Shown: piece after piece, positions 16,698-25,256 of the stretch
How the letters are laid out: each line of letters begins with the position of its first letter
Numbering within the stretch: position 1 is the stretch's first letter
Assembly (NCBI RefSeq): GCF_019039055.1
Contig: NZ_JAHOPB010000002.1
Location: 868,001-932,000 of the forward strand
Length of the DNA: 64,000 nt
Reading direction: 5' to 3'
Source: Reyranella humidisoli
GTDB lineage: Bacteria > Pseudomonadota > Alphaproteobacteria > Reyranellales > Reyranellaceae
Made by a program: the position numbers and the translations under genes
The notes under the pieces: generated by a model
Databases searched by the model: none
Told to the model about the DNA's origin: nothing
What the model saw: the letters and a program-made list of their open reading frames with translations, nothing else

Positions 16698-18947
16698 ATG
16701 ATCAACTACAACGTCGATTCGGACGGCATTGCGACCATCACCTGGGACATGCCCAACCGCGCGATGAACGTGCTGAACGAGGCCTCGATGACGGCCTATG
16801 CCGGCGCGCTCGAAACGGCGCTGAAGGACGAGAAGGTCAAGGGCATCATCATCACGTCGGGCAAGGACAGCTTCATTGCCGGCGCCGACTTGGAGATGAT
16901 CCTGAGCCTCGACACGTCCGATGCGTCGAAGCTGATGGAACAGTTCAGCCAGCTGCAGAGGATGTTTCGCCAGCAGGAGACCGGCGGCAAGCCGATCGTC
17001 GCGGCGATCAACGGCACGGCACTGGGCGGCGGCTTCGAAATCTGCCTGGCCACGCACTACCGCATCGCCGCGGCCAACCCGAAGACCAAGGTCGGCCAGC
17101 CGGAAGTGAAGATCGGCCTGCTGCCGGGCGGCGGCGGCACGCAGCGCATCCCGCGCCTCATTGGCGTGCAGAACGCCGCGCCGATCCTGCTCGAAGGCAA
17201 GGACCTCACGGTCGATGCCGCCAAGAGCCTCGGCCTCATCCACGAGGTCGTGCCGGCGGGCGAACTGCTGGCCCGCGCCAAGGCGTGGCTGACAGCGCCG
17301 GCGACCGAGCAGGTCGTGCCGGAATATGCCGGCAAGGGCGCCAAGGCGATCGACGGCCGCGCCGTGCAGCCGTGGGACCGCAAGGGCTTCAAGGTGCCGG
17401 GCTTCCCCGGCGGCCAGGTGTGGAGCCCGCCGGGCGTCATGACCTTCATCGGTGGCAGCGCGATGATCCGCGGCAAGACCAACGGCGTCTATCCGGCCCC
17501 GAAGGCGATCATGAGCTGCGTCTATGAAGGCCTCCAGCTTCCGATGGACGCGGCGCTCAAGGTCGAGACGCGCTATTTCGTCTCGCTGCTGCGCGACCCC
17601 GTCGCCAAGAGCATGATCCGCACGCTGTTCTTCGGCCTGCAGGAAGCCAACAAGCTGGCGCGCCGGCCCAAGGGTGTGCCCAAGCAGGAATACAAGAAGA
17701 TCGGCGTGCTGGGCGCCGGCCTGATGGGTGCCGGCATCGCCACCGTCTCGGTGCAAGCCGGCCTCGACATCGTGCTGATCGACCGCGACCAGGCCGCCGC
17801 CGACAAGGGCAAGGCGCACATCGCCGAAGAGCTCGCCAAGCTGGTGAAGCGCAAGCGCCTCGACCAGGCGAAGGCCGACGCGATGCTGGCCAAGGTCACG
17901 GCGACGCCCGACTTCGGCGCGCTCAAGGACTGCGACCTCGTCATCGAAGCGGTGTTCGAGAACCGCGAAGTGAAGGCCGAGGCCACGAAGAAGGCCGAGG
18001 CCGCGTTGCCGGCCGGCGCCGTGTTTGCGTCGAACACCTCGACCCTGCCGATCACCGGCCTGGCCGAAGCCTCGTCACGGCCGGATCACTTCATCGGCCT
18101 GCACTTCTTCTCGCCGGTCGAGAAGATGCCGCTGGTCGAGATCATCGTCGGCAAGAAGACCTCGCCGGAGACGCTCGCCCGCGCCATGGACTACGTCCAG
18201 AAGATCCGCAAGACGCCGATCGTCGTGAACGACAGCCGCGGCTTCTTCACGAGCCGCGTCTGCGGCGCCTTCATCAGCGAAGGCCATCGCCTCCTGAAGG
18301 AGGGCGTGCCCGCCGCCATGATCGAGAACTGCGCGCGCTTCGCCGGCATGCCGGTGGGCCCGCTGTCGCTCAACGACGAGGTCGCCATCGACCTGTCGTG
18401 GAAGATCATGGACCAGACCCGGCGCGATGCCGAAGCGGCCGGCCAGAAGTTCGAGGGCGGCGGCACCGAGGACATCCTCGAGTTGATGGTCAAGAAGCTG
18501 GAGCGCTTCGGCCGCAAGAACGGCAAGGGCTTCTACGAGTATCCGGCCGACGGCAAGAAGCGCCTGTGGCCGGAGCTGCAGAAGTACTTCCCGGCCGATC
18601 CGGCGCTCCTCTATGGCGAGGGCGAGGACAAACGCGCCAAGGAGGACGAGATCAAGAAGCGCCTGCTCTACGTGCAGGCGGTCGACACCGCGCGCTGCCT
18701 GGAAAGCAACGTGCTGACCAACCCGCAGGACGGCGACGTGGGCTCGATCATGGGCCTGGGTTTCGCGCCGCAGACCGGCGGCGCGATCAGCCTGATTGAC
18801 CAGGTCGGCATCAAGAAGTTCGTCGCCGAATGCGACGACTTCGCCAGGAAGTACGGCGCCCAGTTCGAAGTTCCGAAGCTGCTGCGCGACATGGCGGCGA
18901 AGGGCGAAAGCTTCTACGGCAAGTACCATCCGGCGAAGGCGGCCTAA
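16698..18947 (+). CDS. Bifunctional enoyl-CoA hydratase/3-hydroxyacyl-CoA dehydrogenase (FadB/FadJ type)
   Basis: A 749-residue trifunctional-enzyme alpha subunit. The hydratase domain (1-200) has both catalytic glutamates, in GTALGGGFEICLA and GQPEVKIGLLPGGGGTQRIP. The dehydrogenase part (about 335 onward) has the NAD motif GVLGAGLMGAGIA and the catalytic His in GLHFFSPVEKMPLVEII, then NDSRGFFTSRV. ATG 16698 has CGGAG at 8 bases; upstream in-frame starts fall inside the repeat and are unlikely. It should act with the thiolase upstream as a membrane-free beta-oxidation complex. Confidence 0.95.
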   Translation: MINYNVDSDGIATITWDMPNRAMNVLNEASMTAYAGALETALKDEKVKGIIITSGKDSFIAGADLEMILSLDTSDASKLMEQFSQLQRMFRQQETGGKPIVAAINGTALGGGFEICLATHYRIAAANPKTKVGQPEVKIGLLPGGGGTQRIPRLIGVQNAAPILLEGKDLTVDAAKSLGLIHEVVPAGELLARAKAWLTAPATEQVVPEYAGKGAKAIDGRAVQPWDRKGFKVPGFPGGQVWSPPGVMTFIGGSAMIRGKTNGVYPAPKAIMSCVYEGLQLPMDAALKVETRYFVSLLRDPVAKSMIRTLFFGLQEANKLARRPKGVPKQEYKKIGVLGAGLMGAGIATVSVQAGLDIVLIDRDQAAADKGKAHIAEELAKLVKRKRLDQAKADAMLAKVTATPDFGALKDCDLVIEAVFENREVKAEATKKAEAALPAGAVFASNTSTLPITGLAEASSRPDHFIGLHFFSPVEKMPLVEIIVGKKTSPETLARAMDYVQKIRKTPIVVNDSRGFFTSRVCGAFISEGHRLLKEGVPAAMIENCARFAGMPVGPLSLNDEVAIDLSWKIMDQTRRDAEAAGQKFEGGGTEDILELMVKKLERFGRKNGKGFYEYPADGKKRLWPELQKYFPADPALLYGEGEDKRAKEDEIKKRLLYVQAVDTARCLESNVLTNPQDGDVGSIMGLGFAPQTGGAISLIDQVGIKKFVAECDDFARKYGAQFEVPKLLRDMAAKGESFYGKYHPAKAA

Positions 18948-18970
18948 CCAACCGGCGCTGTCTCGGATGT

Positions 18971-19118
18971 CCTCTCCGCCCGCGAATCGGGGGGAGAGGA
19001 TGGGGCCCTCGCGTAGCGTGGGGTAGGTGAGGTGGGCGCTTCGACACCCACACTTCGCCTCCAACAACCACATGACCCACCTCTCCTGGCCTCTCCCCCC
19101 GCTGCGCGGGCGGAGAGG
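18971..19118. repeat. Inverted repeat with CCTCTCCGCCCGCG arms
   Basis: The left arm (18971-19000) and right arm (about 19090-19118) are reverse complements over CCTCTCCGCCCGCG and the following GGGGGGAGAGG. About 90 bases between them hold shorter repeats (AGGTGAGGTGGG and its partner CCCACCTCT). The right arm ends in GGAGAGGAAC directly before an ATG at 19122, so the repeat supplies a potential ribosome binding site. Confidence 0.8.
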
Positions 19119-19187
19119 AACATGAGCTTTGAACTTGCGTCGCGGGGCAGTAAAAACGCGCGACGCCAGATCAAGGGGAGAATTGCC

Positions 19188-19976
19188 GTGGACGCCAAGG
19201 AAATCGCCGCACTCGCCGACCGTATCGTCGAAGGTCGACGCTCGAAGACGACGATGGACTGGCTCGCCGATGCCACGGCCGGCCTCTCCGAGGCCGACGC
19301 CTACAAGGTCCAGTTCGCGGTCCACGACAAGCTCGAGGCCGCCGGCTGGAAGCTCGCGGGCTGGAAGGTCGCCTTCGCCGTTCCCGCGCAGTACGAGCCG
19401 CTGAAGCTCTCGGGCCCGGCCTTTGCCGGCCTCTACACCAGCGGCATCAGGCAGAGCGGTGTCGTGTTCGAGAAGGGCTGGCCGCTGAAGGCCGGCGTCG
19501 AATGCGAGATGGTTGCGCGCATGGGCAAGGACGTGCCGGCCGGCACCGAATACACCGCCCAGTCGATCATGGAATTCGTCTCCAACCTCTATTGCGGCAT
19601 GGAAGTCGTCGAGAACCGCTACGGCGACGTCTCGAAGCTGGGCGGCCCGGGCCGCATCGTCGACGACGTGCTGCAGGCCGCCTGTGTCGTCGGCACCGAG
19701 ATCAAGGACTGGCAGAAGACCGACTTCGTCAATGTGAAGGGTCGCTCGGAATTCGAGGGCAAGGAGATCGGCGCCGGTCCCGGCAGCAACGTCATGGGCG
19801 GCGCGATGATCTCGCTCGCCTGGCTCGCCAACAAGCTGATCGCCAACGGCAAGCAGCTGAAGGCCGGCGACATGATCCTGACCGGCTCGGTCCATCCGCC
19901 GCAGTTCCTGCCGGGCCCCGGCGTCGCCAAGACCGAGTTCGTCGGGCTGGGTGGAGCCGAGATCACCGTCAAGTAA
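19188..19976 (+). CDS. 2-keto-4-pentenoate hydratase family protein, copy 1
   Basis: A 262-residue member of the MhpD/HpaH hydratase branch of the fumarylacetoacetate hydrolase superfamily, which adds water to 2-hydroxydienoates from meta-cleavage pathways. GTG 19188 (AAGGGGA upstream) is chosen because the tandem paralogue begins with the same VDA(K/R)EIAALA and is then exactly the same length; ATG 19122 would add 22 residues. Seen motifs: AYKVQFAVHD, GWKVAFAVP, VECEMVARM, GGAMISLAWLANKL and LTGSVHPPQFLPGPG. It lies next to beta-oxidation genes rather than ring-cleavage genes, so the true substrate is uncertain. Confidence 0.85.
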   Translation: MDAKEIAALADRIVEGRRSKTTMDWLADATAGLSEADAYKVQFAVHDKLEAAGWKLAGWKVAFAVPAQYEPLKLSGPAFAGLYTSGIRQSGVVFEKGWPLKAGVECEMVARMGKDVPAGTEYTAQSIMEFVSNLYCGMEVVENRYGDVSKLGGPGRIVDDVLQAACVVGTEIKDWQKTDFVNVKGRSEFEGKEIGAGPGSNVMGGAMISLAWLANKLIANGKQLKAGDMILTGSVHPPQFLPGPGVAKTEFVGLGGAEITVK

Positions 19977-19989
19977 GGAGGGCACCGCC

Positions 19990-20778
19990 GTGGACGCCAG
20001 GGAAATCGCCGCACTCGCCGAGCGGATCGCTGAGGGTCGGCGCTCGCAGAAGCCGATGGACATAATCGCGGCGACGGCCAACCTCTCCGAGGCCGATGCC
20101 TACAAGGTCCAGTTCGCGGTCCACGATCTCTACGCCGCCGCCGGCGACAAGTTCGCGGGCTGGAAGATCGCGCTTACGCTTCCGACGCAGTACGAGCCGC
20201 TGAAGCTCTCGGGCCCGGTCTTTGCCGGCGTCTATCACAGCGGCCTGCGCCAGAGCGGCGCGGCGTTCGAGAAAGGCTGGCCGCTGAAGCCCGGCATCGA
20301 GCCCGAGCTGGTCGCCCGCATTTCGAGGGACGCGCCGGCCGGCGGCGCGCCCTACACAGCCGAGAGCATCCGCGCCCATGTCGGGGGTCTCCATTGCGGC
20401 ATGGAACTGGTCGACAACCGCTACCTCGACGTCTCGAAGATGGGCGGTCCCGCGCGCATCGCCGACAACGTGCTTCAGGCGGCGCTGGTCGTGGGCACCG
20501 AGATCAAGGACTGGCAGAAGCTCGATTTCGCCAACTTGAAGGGCCGCTCGACGCTCGACGGCAAGGAACTGGCGTCCGGCCCCGGCAGCGCCGTGATGGG
20601 CGGCGCGATGATCTCGCTCGCCTGGCTCGCCAATGCGCTGAACAGGCATGGACGCCACCTGAAGGCCGGCGACCTCGTTCTGACAGGCTCGGTGCATCCG
20701 CCGGCGTTCCTGCCGGGTCCGGGTGTCGCAAAGACCGAGTTCGAAGGGCTCGGCTCGACGGAGATCACGATCAAGTAA
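19990..20778 (+). CDS. 2-keto-4-pentenoate hydratase family protein, copy 2 (tandem)
   Basis: A 262-residue paralogue of the preceding gene, starting at GTG 19990 with GGAGGG just upstream and 13 bases after the stop of copy 1. Identity is high throughout (for example YEPLKLSGP, EKGWPLK, GTEIKDWQK, MGGAMISLAWLAN, GPGVAKTEF). Differences are concentrated in the N-terminal helix and in the active-site-proximal VECEMVARM versus IEPELVARI. The pair is a tandem duplication that has diverged, which suggests different substrates or a heteromer (inference). Confidence 0.85.
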   Translation: MDAREIAALAERIAEGRRSQKPMDIIAATANLSEADAYKVQFAVHDLYAAAGDKFAGWKIALTLPTQYEPLKLSGPVFAGVYHSGLRQSGAAFEKGWPLKPGIEPELVARISRDAPAGGAPYTAESIRAHVGGLHCGMELVDNRYLDVSKMGGPARIADNVLQAALVVGTEIKDWQKLDFANLKGRSTLDGKELASGPGSAVMGGAMISLAWLANALNRHGRHLKAGDLVLTGSVHPPAFLPGPGVAKTEFEGLGSTEITIK

Positions 20779-20823
20779 AAGACCGTAGAGACACGGCGCG
20801 AGCAGGCACCGAAGAGGTAGCCC

Positions 20824-21192
20824 TCAGCCGGCGTCACCCTGGAGAAGCAGACGGTCGAGATGGGCTGTCTCGCCGGACCAGCCGCCGGGCGGCCAGGGCT
20901 CGTCGCCGGGGATGGGGTCGCGCAGTGGCGCCGTCGGCAGCGCGTCGCCATCGAGCATCTCCACGTCGATCCTGAAATCCTCGTCCTGCTCGAACCCGTG
21001 CCAGTGCTGGAACTCCGCATAGGCGTGGCGGCCGTCGCGCAACTGCAGCACGAAGCCGGCAGAACTGTCGTGCATATCGCCGAACGTCCAGAACCGGTCG
21101 ACGTGGGCGACGTCTGCTGGCGCGAAGCCGTGGCTCTCGGTGTCGAGCACGTCGAGCGTATGGCCGAATTCGTAGAAGCCGCGGATCTGCAT
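20824..21192 (-). CDS. Protein of unknown function
   Basis: A 122-residue acidic cytosolic protein with no signal peptide or membrane segment. It is rich in Asp, His and aromatic residues (HVDRFWTFGDMHDSS, EFQHWHGFEQDEDF), and ends with a low-complexity Pro/Gly stretch (PGDEPWPPGGWSGE). I do not recognise a family. It diverges from the first 2'-5' RNA ligase-like gene; the 94-base gap is AT-rich compared with its surroundings and probably holds both promoters. Confidence 0.6.
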   Translation of the reverse strand: MQIRGFYEFGHTLDVLDTESHGFAPADVAHVDRFWTFGDMHDSSAGFVLQLRDGRHAYAEFQHWHGFEQDEDFRIDVEMLDGDALPTAPLRDPIPGDEPWPPGGWSGETAHLDRLLLQGDAG

Positions 21193-21251
21193 GCTCCCAT
21201 CGTATCAAATGTATCGGTTCCGGTTGCAGGTATTGCGTTATCCCCATATGG

Positions 21252-21268
21252 AACATATCATGAACATA
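21252..21268. promoter_or_regulatory. AACATA direct repeat upstream of the RNA ligase-like genes
   Basis: AACATA occurs at 21252-21257 and 21263-21268, with starts 11 bases apart (one helical turn). It lies 19 bases before the start of the 2'-5' RNA ligase-like gene, in an AT-rich patch. It could be a binding site for a regulator; the match may also be chance. Confidence 0.25.
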
Positions 21269-21286
21269 CGGTTGAGGAGGCAAGTG

Positions 21287-21946
21287 ATGGCTGTATTTTC
21301 CGGAGCGACGATCGAGGGTTTTGCAGGCCGCCAGGCGCTGGCGCCGCGGTCGGAGCAGGGCCTCTCGCGCCTCGCCGTGGACCGTCTGCGGCGACGCCAT
21401 GTCGGCCTGCGCCGGACCGGCCCACGCTTCACCGACAGGCTGTTCTTTGCTGTCCTGCCGGATGCGGAGACCGCCGAACGGATTGCCGAGCGTGCCGCCG
21501 CCTCGCGCGCCCGGCATGGCCTCACGGGCCGGCTGCTCAAGACCGGGCATTTCCATGTCACGCTGTCGACCGTGCACGAAGGCCACGGGCTGCCGGATGC
21601 CGACGAGATCGAGGGCTGGATGGCGCGCGCCGGGGGGATCTCGATGCCGTCGTTCCGTGTCGGGCTCGATCGCCTGATGAGTTTCGCCAACGGTGCGCTG
21701 GTCCTTACGGGTGACGACTCGACCGTCGGCATGGAAGTGCTGCAGCAACGCCTCTGCGACTCGCTAGACGACACACCGCGGCCGGCGCGCCGCTACACGC
21801 CGCATGTGACGCTGCTCTATGACGGCCGCCACATCGAGGCCGAGCCGGTCGAGCCGATCGCCTGGACGGTCCGCGAGGTGGTGCTGGTGCACAGCCTGAT
21901 CGGCCAGACGACGCTCCGTCACATCGCGCGCATTCCGCTGTCCTGA
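21287..21946 (+). CDS. 2'-5' RNA ligase/cyclic phosphodiesterase family protein, copy 1
   Basis: A 219-residue member of the LigT/ThpR 2H phosphoesterase superfamily, which acts on 2',3'-cyclic phosphates in RNA or nucleotides. Both H-x-T signature motifs are present: HFHVTLS and PHVTLLYDG. ATG 21287 has a strong GAGGAGG site. The first 45 or so residues (AGRQALAPRSEQGL and an Arg-rich helix, RLRRRHVGLRR) precede the core, which starts at DRLFFAVLPD, and are absent from the paralogue downstream. They may bind RNA (inference). Confidence 0.88.
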   Translation: MAVFSGATIEGFAGRQALAPRSEQGLSRLAVDRLRRRHVGLRRTGPRFTDRLFFAVLPDAETAERIAERAAASRARHGLTGRLLKTGHFHVTLSTVHEGHGLPDADEIEGWMARAGGISMPSFRVGLDRLMSFANGALVLTGDDSTVGMEVLQQRLCDSLDDTPRPARRYTPHVTLLYDGRHIEAEPVEPIAWTVREVVLVHSLIGQTTLRHIARIPLS

Positions 21947-21966
21947 GGTCCCACAGGAAGCCTGAC

Positions 21967-22539
21967 GTGACTTCAGTGGAAGCCACCGATCGTCTGTTCT
22001 TCGCCCTGATTCCCGACGAGAAAACCGTGGAGGCGATTTGCGGCACGCGCCGGCACCTTTGTGAAGCGACCGGCATCTCCGGCACTGAAATCCTGCCTGA
22101 GCATCTCCATGTCACGCTGTGGCATGTCGGCGATGTCGCGGAGCCGCCACTGCCGGAAGCCATCGATGCGCTCGTCGAGCGCGCCAGCCAGGTCGACCTC
22201 CCATGCTTCCGGGTTTCCTTCACGCGTGCGAAGTCGCTCGCAAAGGGGGCCTTCGTGCTCTGCGGCGGCAAGAGCGTCGCGGCCCTGAAGACGCTTTCGA
22301 CGCGGCTGCGCGACGTCCTGAGCGAGCCTGGAGCGGAGAAGCGGAAGCCGTTCACGCCGCACATGACGTTGCTGAGGAGCGAAACGCTGGCGCCGCCCCG
22401 CGACGTCAGTCCTGTGACATGGACCGCGCGTGAGATCGTCCTGGTGCACAGCCTGCCCGGCAAGACCACGCATCGCCATGTCGGCCGCCTGCCGCTGCGG
22501 CCGGGCGCGCAACTGTGGTTGCCGGGATTTGATTTCTGA
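21967..22539 (+). CDS. 2'-5' RNA ligase/cyclic phosphodiesterase family protein, copy 2
   Basis: A 190-residue paralogue starting at GTG 21967, 20 bases after copy 1. Its core begins DRLFFALIPDEK, like copy 1. The two motifs are HLHVTLW and PHMTLLRS, so both catalytic His and Thr pairs are kept. The C-terminus adds a short tail (GRLPLRPGAQLWLPGFDF). The family is known in vitro to join or open 2'-5' RNA bonds, but its physiological role is unclear. The two genes, plus the RibD-like gene 27 bases further on, probably form one transcript. Confidence 0.88.
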   Translation: MTSVEATDRLFFALIPDEKTVEAICGTRRHLCEATGISGTEILPEHLHVTLWHVGDVAEPPLPEAIDALVERASQVDLPCFRVSFTRAKSLAKGAFVLCGGKSVAALKTLSTRLRDVLSEPGAEKRKPFTPHMTLLRSETLAPPRDVSPVTWTAREIVLVHSLPGKTTHRHVGRLPLRPGAQLWLPGFDF

Positions 22540-22566
22540 TTGGTCTCGTTCGGCTATGATCGGGCC

Positions 22567-23271
22567 ATGAAGCCCTATGTCCTCTGCCACATGGTCTGCA
22601 GCGTCGACGGTCGCATCTGGGGTAGCCGCTGGCGGCCCAAGGTCAACATCGTGCCCAACCTGTTCGAGCGGCTGCACGACCAGATGGGCGGTGGCTCGTG
22701 GCTGTGCGGGCGGGTGACGGCTCAGGAATTCGCCAAGGGCAAGGAGCCGCACTATCCCGACACGGATCGAACGTTCCCGCGCGAGAACTGGTTTGCGCAA
22801 CGCGAGGCCAAGGCGTGGGGAATCTTCCTCGATGCCCATGGCAAGGCTGTCTGGGCTCGCAAGGATATCGGCGGCGATCCGATCCTCGTCATCTTGACCG
22901 AGTCGGTGCCGGACCGGCACCTAGCCGGGCTGCGCGCTGACGGCGTGTCCTACATCTTCGCCGGCAAGGCCGAGGTCGATCTCGCGGCAGCGCTCGAGAC
23001 GCTCAATCGCGAGCTGGGCATCGAGCGGATCATGCTGGAGGGCGGGGGCGGGGCGAACGGTGCGCTTTTGAGGGCCGGCCTGATCGACGAACTGAGTCTC
23101 GTGATCTGCCCGGTGATCGACGGCAGCACGGGTGGACCGATCGTGTTCAAATCGGGCGATGCCGATCTCGGGCCTGCGCCGGTCGAGAGCATGACGCTGG
23201 TGAGCCACGACGTCCTGGAGGGCGGGACGATGTGGCTACGCTATCGGCTGCGTTCGACCGCCGCCGGATAG
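22567..23271 (+). CDS. Dihydrofolate reductase/RibD C-terminal domain protein
   Basis: A 234-residue cytosolic protein of the RibD C-terminal/bacterial bifunctional reductase fold. It starts MKPYVLCHMVCSVDGRI, with SVDGRI the usual strand and substrate-binding start. It contains GGSWLCGRVTAQEF and, near residues 155-165, IERIMLEGGGGANGALL (the NADPH-binding GG pattern), followed by DELSLVICPVIDGSTG. It lacks the deaminase domain of RibD, so it is a stand-alone reductase of unknown substrate. ATG 22567 is the first in frame after the gene upstream. Confidence 0.85.
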   Translation: MKPYVLCHMVCSVDGRIWGSRWRPKVNIVPNLFERLHDQMGGGSWLCGRVTAQEFAKGKEPHYPDTDRTFPRENWFAQREAKAWGIFLDAHGKAVWARKDIGGDPILVILTESVPDRHLAGLRADGVSYIFAGKAEVDLAAALETLNRELGIERIMLEGGGGANGALLRAGLIDELSLVICPVIDGSTGGPIVFKSGDADLGPAPVESMTLVSHDVLEGGTMWLRYRLRSTAAG

Positions 23272-23748
23272 TCAGTCCGCGGCCTTCCGGTCGAGGAAGT
23301 CGAGCGTGCCGTCGCTGCGCTCGCCCTTCAGGTAGCGGAAGGTGCCGGCGCCGGTGGCGAGCAGATCGTTCACCTGATTGTAGATCTCGGTCTCGGCGGC
23401 GAAGGTACTCTGGCTCGTAGAGGGACGCCACGCGCCCAGGATCGTGAGCACGTCGCCTTCGCGGCCGGCCTTGATGAACTGGGTGGTGAAGGCGAGCGTT
23501 ACGGAAAGTCGCCGCGCCGTCGCCGTCTCATTGAAGGTGCAGGCAAAGCCGCTCGCGGAATCAAGGAGCGTCATCAGCACGCCGCCATGCAGCAGGCCGT
23601 TGGCGTTGCACAGTTCCGGCCGCACCTTGAGTTGCATCTCGACGAAGCCGTGACGCCACGCCACGACCTGGTGGCCGATCACGCCGTTGAAGCCGCGGAA
23701 CTCATAAGGAGCGACCGGCCGAGCGTCGGCCGGTCGTTGGATCGCCAT
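23272..23748 (-). CDS. PaaI-like hotdog-fold thioesterase
   Basis: A 158-residue acyl-CoA thioesterase of the 4HBT/PaaI type. The motif NANGLLHGGVLMTLLDSASGFA carries the HGG active-site loop and the catalytic Asp. SVTLAFTTQFIKAGREGDVLTILG is the typical second half. I took the ATG at 23748, with GGAGG 10 bases before it; longer readings continue antisense into the next gene and are not credible. It is convergent with the RibD-like gene, with no gap between the stop codons, and follows the IclR regulator on the same strand. Confidence 0.88.
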   Translation of the reverse strand: MAIQRPADARPVAPYEFRGFNGVIGHQVVAWRHGFVEMQLKVRPELCNANGLLHGGVLMTLLDSASGFACTFNETATARRLSVTLAFTTQFIKAGREGDVLTILGAWRPSTSQSTFAAETEIYNQVNDLLATGAGTFRYLKGERSDGTLDFLDRKAAD

Positions 23749-23777
23749 GTCTGGAAAGCCTCCGGGGGAGGGTGCGC

Positions 23778-24716
23778 CTAGCGGCGCACCATCGCCGACA
23801 TCGGCGCGCGATGGCCGTTGCCGTTGGCCATCATCGGCCGCAGGGCCGAGCCGGCAGGAGCGGTGACGGCGGGTTGCGCGGCCATGCCGGTGCGGATGTC
23901 GCGCGCGACCTTGACGAGGCGCGGACCCCAGTCGGCTTCGAGACGATCGCGGCTGATCTGGTAGATCGGCGCCGAGGCGTTGATCGCATAAGCGGCCGTG
24001 CCGTCCGAATTGCGCAGCGGAGCGCCGACGCCGCACAGCTCGGGCAGCCACTCGCCCCACGTGACACAGAAGCCGCGGTCGGTCAGTTCCTTGAACGAGC
24101 GCTCCAGGCCGGTCTTCACCTTGGCCCAGTCGTCGCGCCAGCGGCGGCGGATGGCATCGATCTGCTTGTTGCGGTCGACGTCGGGCAGCGAGAACAGGTA
24201 GGCGCGGCCCATCGCGGTGCTGGCCATCGGCACGCGGGTGCCGACATCGTGCGTGATCGCCACGACCGACGGGCCACGGCAGGCTTCGAGATAGATCATC
24301 GAGTGACGGTCGCGGCCGCCCAGCGCAGTGGAGGCGTTGAGGGCGTGGGCCAGCTGCTCCAGCGGCTGACGCGAGGCGCGGCGGACGTCCATGCTCGAGA
24401 TGGCGGCGTAGCCCAGCGCCAGAACCGAGGCGCCCAGCTCGTACTTGCGGAAACGGCGGATGTAGTTGAGGTAGCCCAGCTCGGTCAGCGTGTGGGTCAG
24501 GCGGGCGACCGTCGGCTTCGGCAGGCCGGTGCGGTGGGCGATTTCCTGGTTGCCCAGCATGCCTTCGCCGGCATGGAAGGCGCGCAGGATGTCGAGGCCG
24601 CGGGCCAGCGCCGTGACGAACTGGCGATCCTTGCTGCTGGACCCTTCGGCGAGACCGTTCTCGACCGAGCTCTGGAAGGCGGCGGTTCGCGTAACGAGAT
24701 GGCTAACGTTGCCCAT
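23778..24716 (-). CDS. IclR family transcriptional regulator
   Basis: A 312-residue DNA-binding regulator. The winged HTH is at about 35-95 (ALARGLDILRAF, then GLPKPTVARLTHTL). The IclR effector domain follows, with GRDRHSMIYLEACRG and TAMGRAYLFSLP. After the core (about 285) there is a low-complexity Ala/Pro/Gly tail of about 30 residues. It is transcribed away from xseB across a 275-base AT-richer region. The gene downstream (thioesterase) is close enough to be co-transcribed. The effector is probably an organic acid, as in most IclR proteins. Confidence 0.92.
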   Translation of the reverse strand: MGNVSHLVTRTAAFQSSVENGLAEGSSSKDRQFVTALARGLDILRAFHAGEGMLGNQEIAHRTGLPKPTVARLTHTLTELGYLNYIRRFRKYELGASVLALGYAAISSMDVRRASRQPLEQLAHALNASTALGGRDRHSMIYLEACRGPSVVAITHDVGTRVPMASTAMGRAYLFSLPDVDRNKQIDAIRRRWRDDWAKVKTGLERSFKELTDRGFCVTWGEWLPELCGVGAPLRNSDGTAAYAINASAPIYQISRDRLEADWGPRLVKVARDIRTGMAAQPAVTAPAGSALRPMMANGNGHRAPMSAMVRR

Positions 24717-24991
24717 GGGCGTTTGCTCCTGGTGAATGGCCGTTTATTTCTTTGCGGAGCGGAACCTGCCATTGGCTTAACTCTATCGCAATGCGCGTGA
24801 GCGGGTTTTGTCCTGCGAACATGCAAAGCGGCCATGTCACAGATGCGTGTTTCGATTATCGTTAGTTGCAGACGTGCTGTTTTGCTCTCGAAACGGGAAT
24901 ATCCGGCATATTTTAATGACGCGAGCGGCATCTTTCGACATGTTCGCGGCGGCCGGGTACGATCCGGACCGTCCCCTTCAAGAGGCAAAAA
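24717..24991. promoter_or_regulatory. Divergent promoter region between IclR regulator and xseB
   Basis: This 275-base stretch is AT-richer than its flanks (for example CATATTTTAATGACG around 24910). It contains no credible gene. It should hold the promoter of iclR and that of xseB-ispA-dxs. I see no perfect palindrome long enough to call an operator. Confidence 0.5.
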
Positions 24992-25246
24992 TTGGCTAAA
25001 GAACCCACTCTGCCCAAGGATATTGCAGCCCTCTCCTTCGAGGATGCCCTCAAGGAACTGGAGGGCATCGTTCAGCAGCTCGAACGTGGCCAGGTGAAGC
25101 TGGACGAGGCGATTTCGGCCTACGAACGGGGCGCGCTGCTGAAGCGGCACTGCGAGCAGCGGCTGGCCGAAGCCAAGATGAAGGTGGAAAAGATCGTCTT
25201 CTCCGCCGACGGTTCGGTCGCGACGCAACCTGCCGACCTCGGCTGA
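24992..25246 (+). CDS. xseB: Exodeoxyribonuclease VII small subunit
   Basis: An 84-residue helical protein with the XseB core SFEDALKELEGIVQQLERGQ and LDEAISAYERGALLKRHCEQRL. It binds XseA to form the nuclease that degrades single-stranded DNA. The start is TTG 24992 with an AAGAGG site upstream. It is the first gene of xseB-ispA-dxs, a standard alphaproteobacterial order; xseA is elsewhere. Confidence 0.93.
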   Translation: MAKEPTLPKDIAALSFEDALKELEGIVQQLERGQVKLDEAISAYERGALLKRHCEQRLAEAKMKVEKIVFSADGSVATQPADLG

Positions 25247-25256
25247 TTTCTCTCCG

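Noticed and set aside
18075..20081. 668-codon open frame on the minus strand opposite the FadB-like and hydratase genes
   Set aside because: It crosses a repeat and three genes, and has the composition of a shadow frame.
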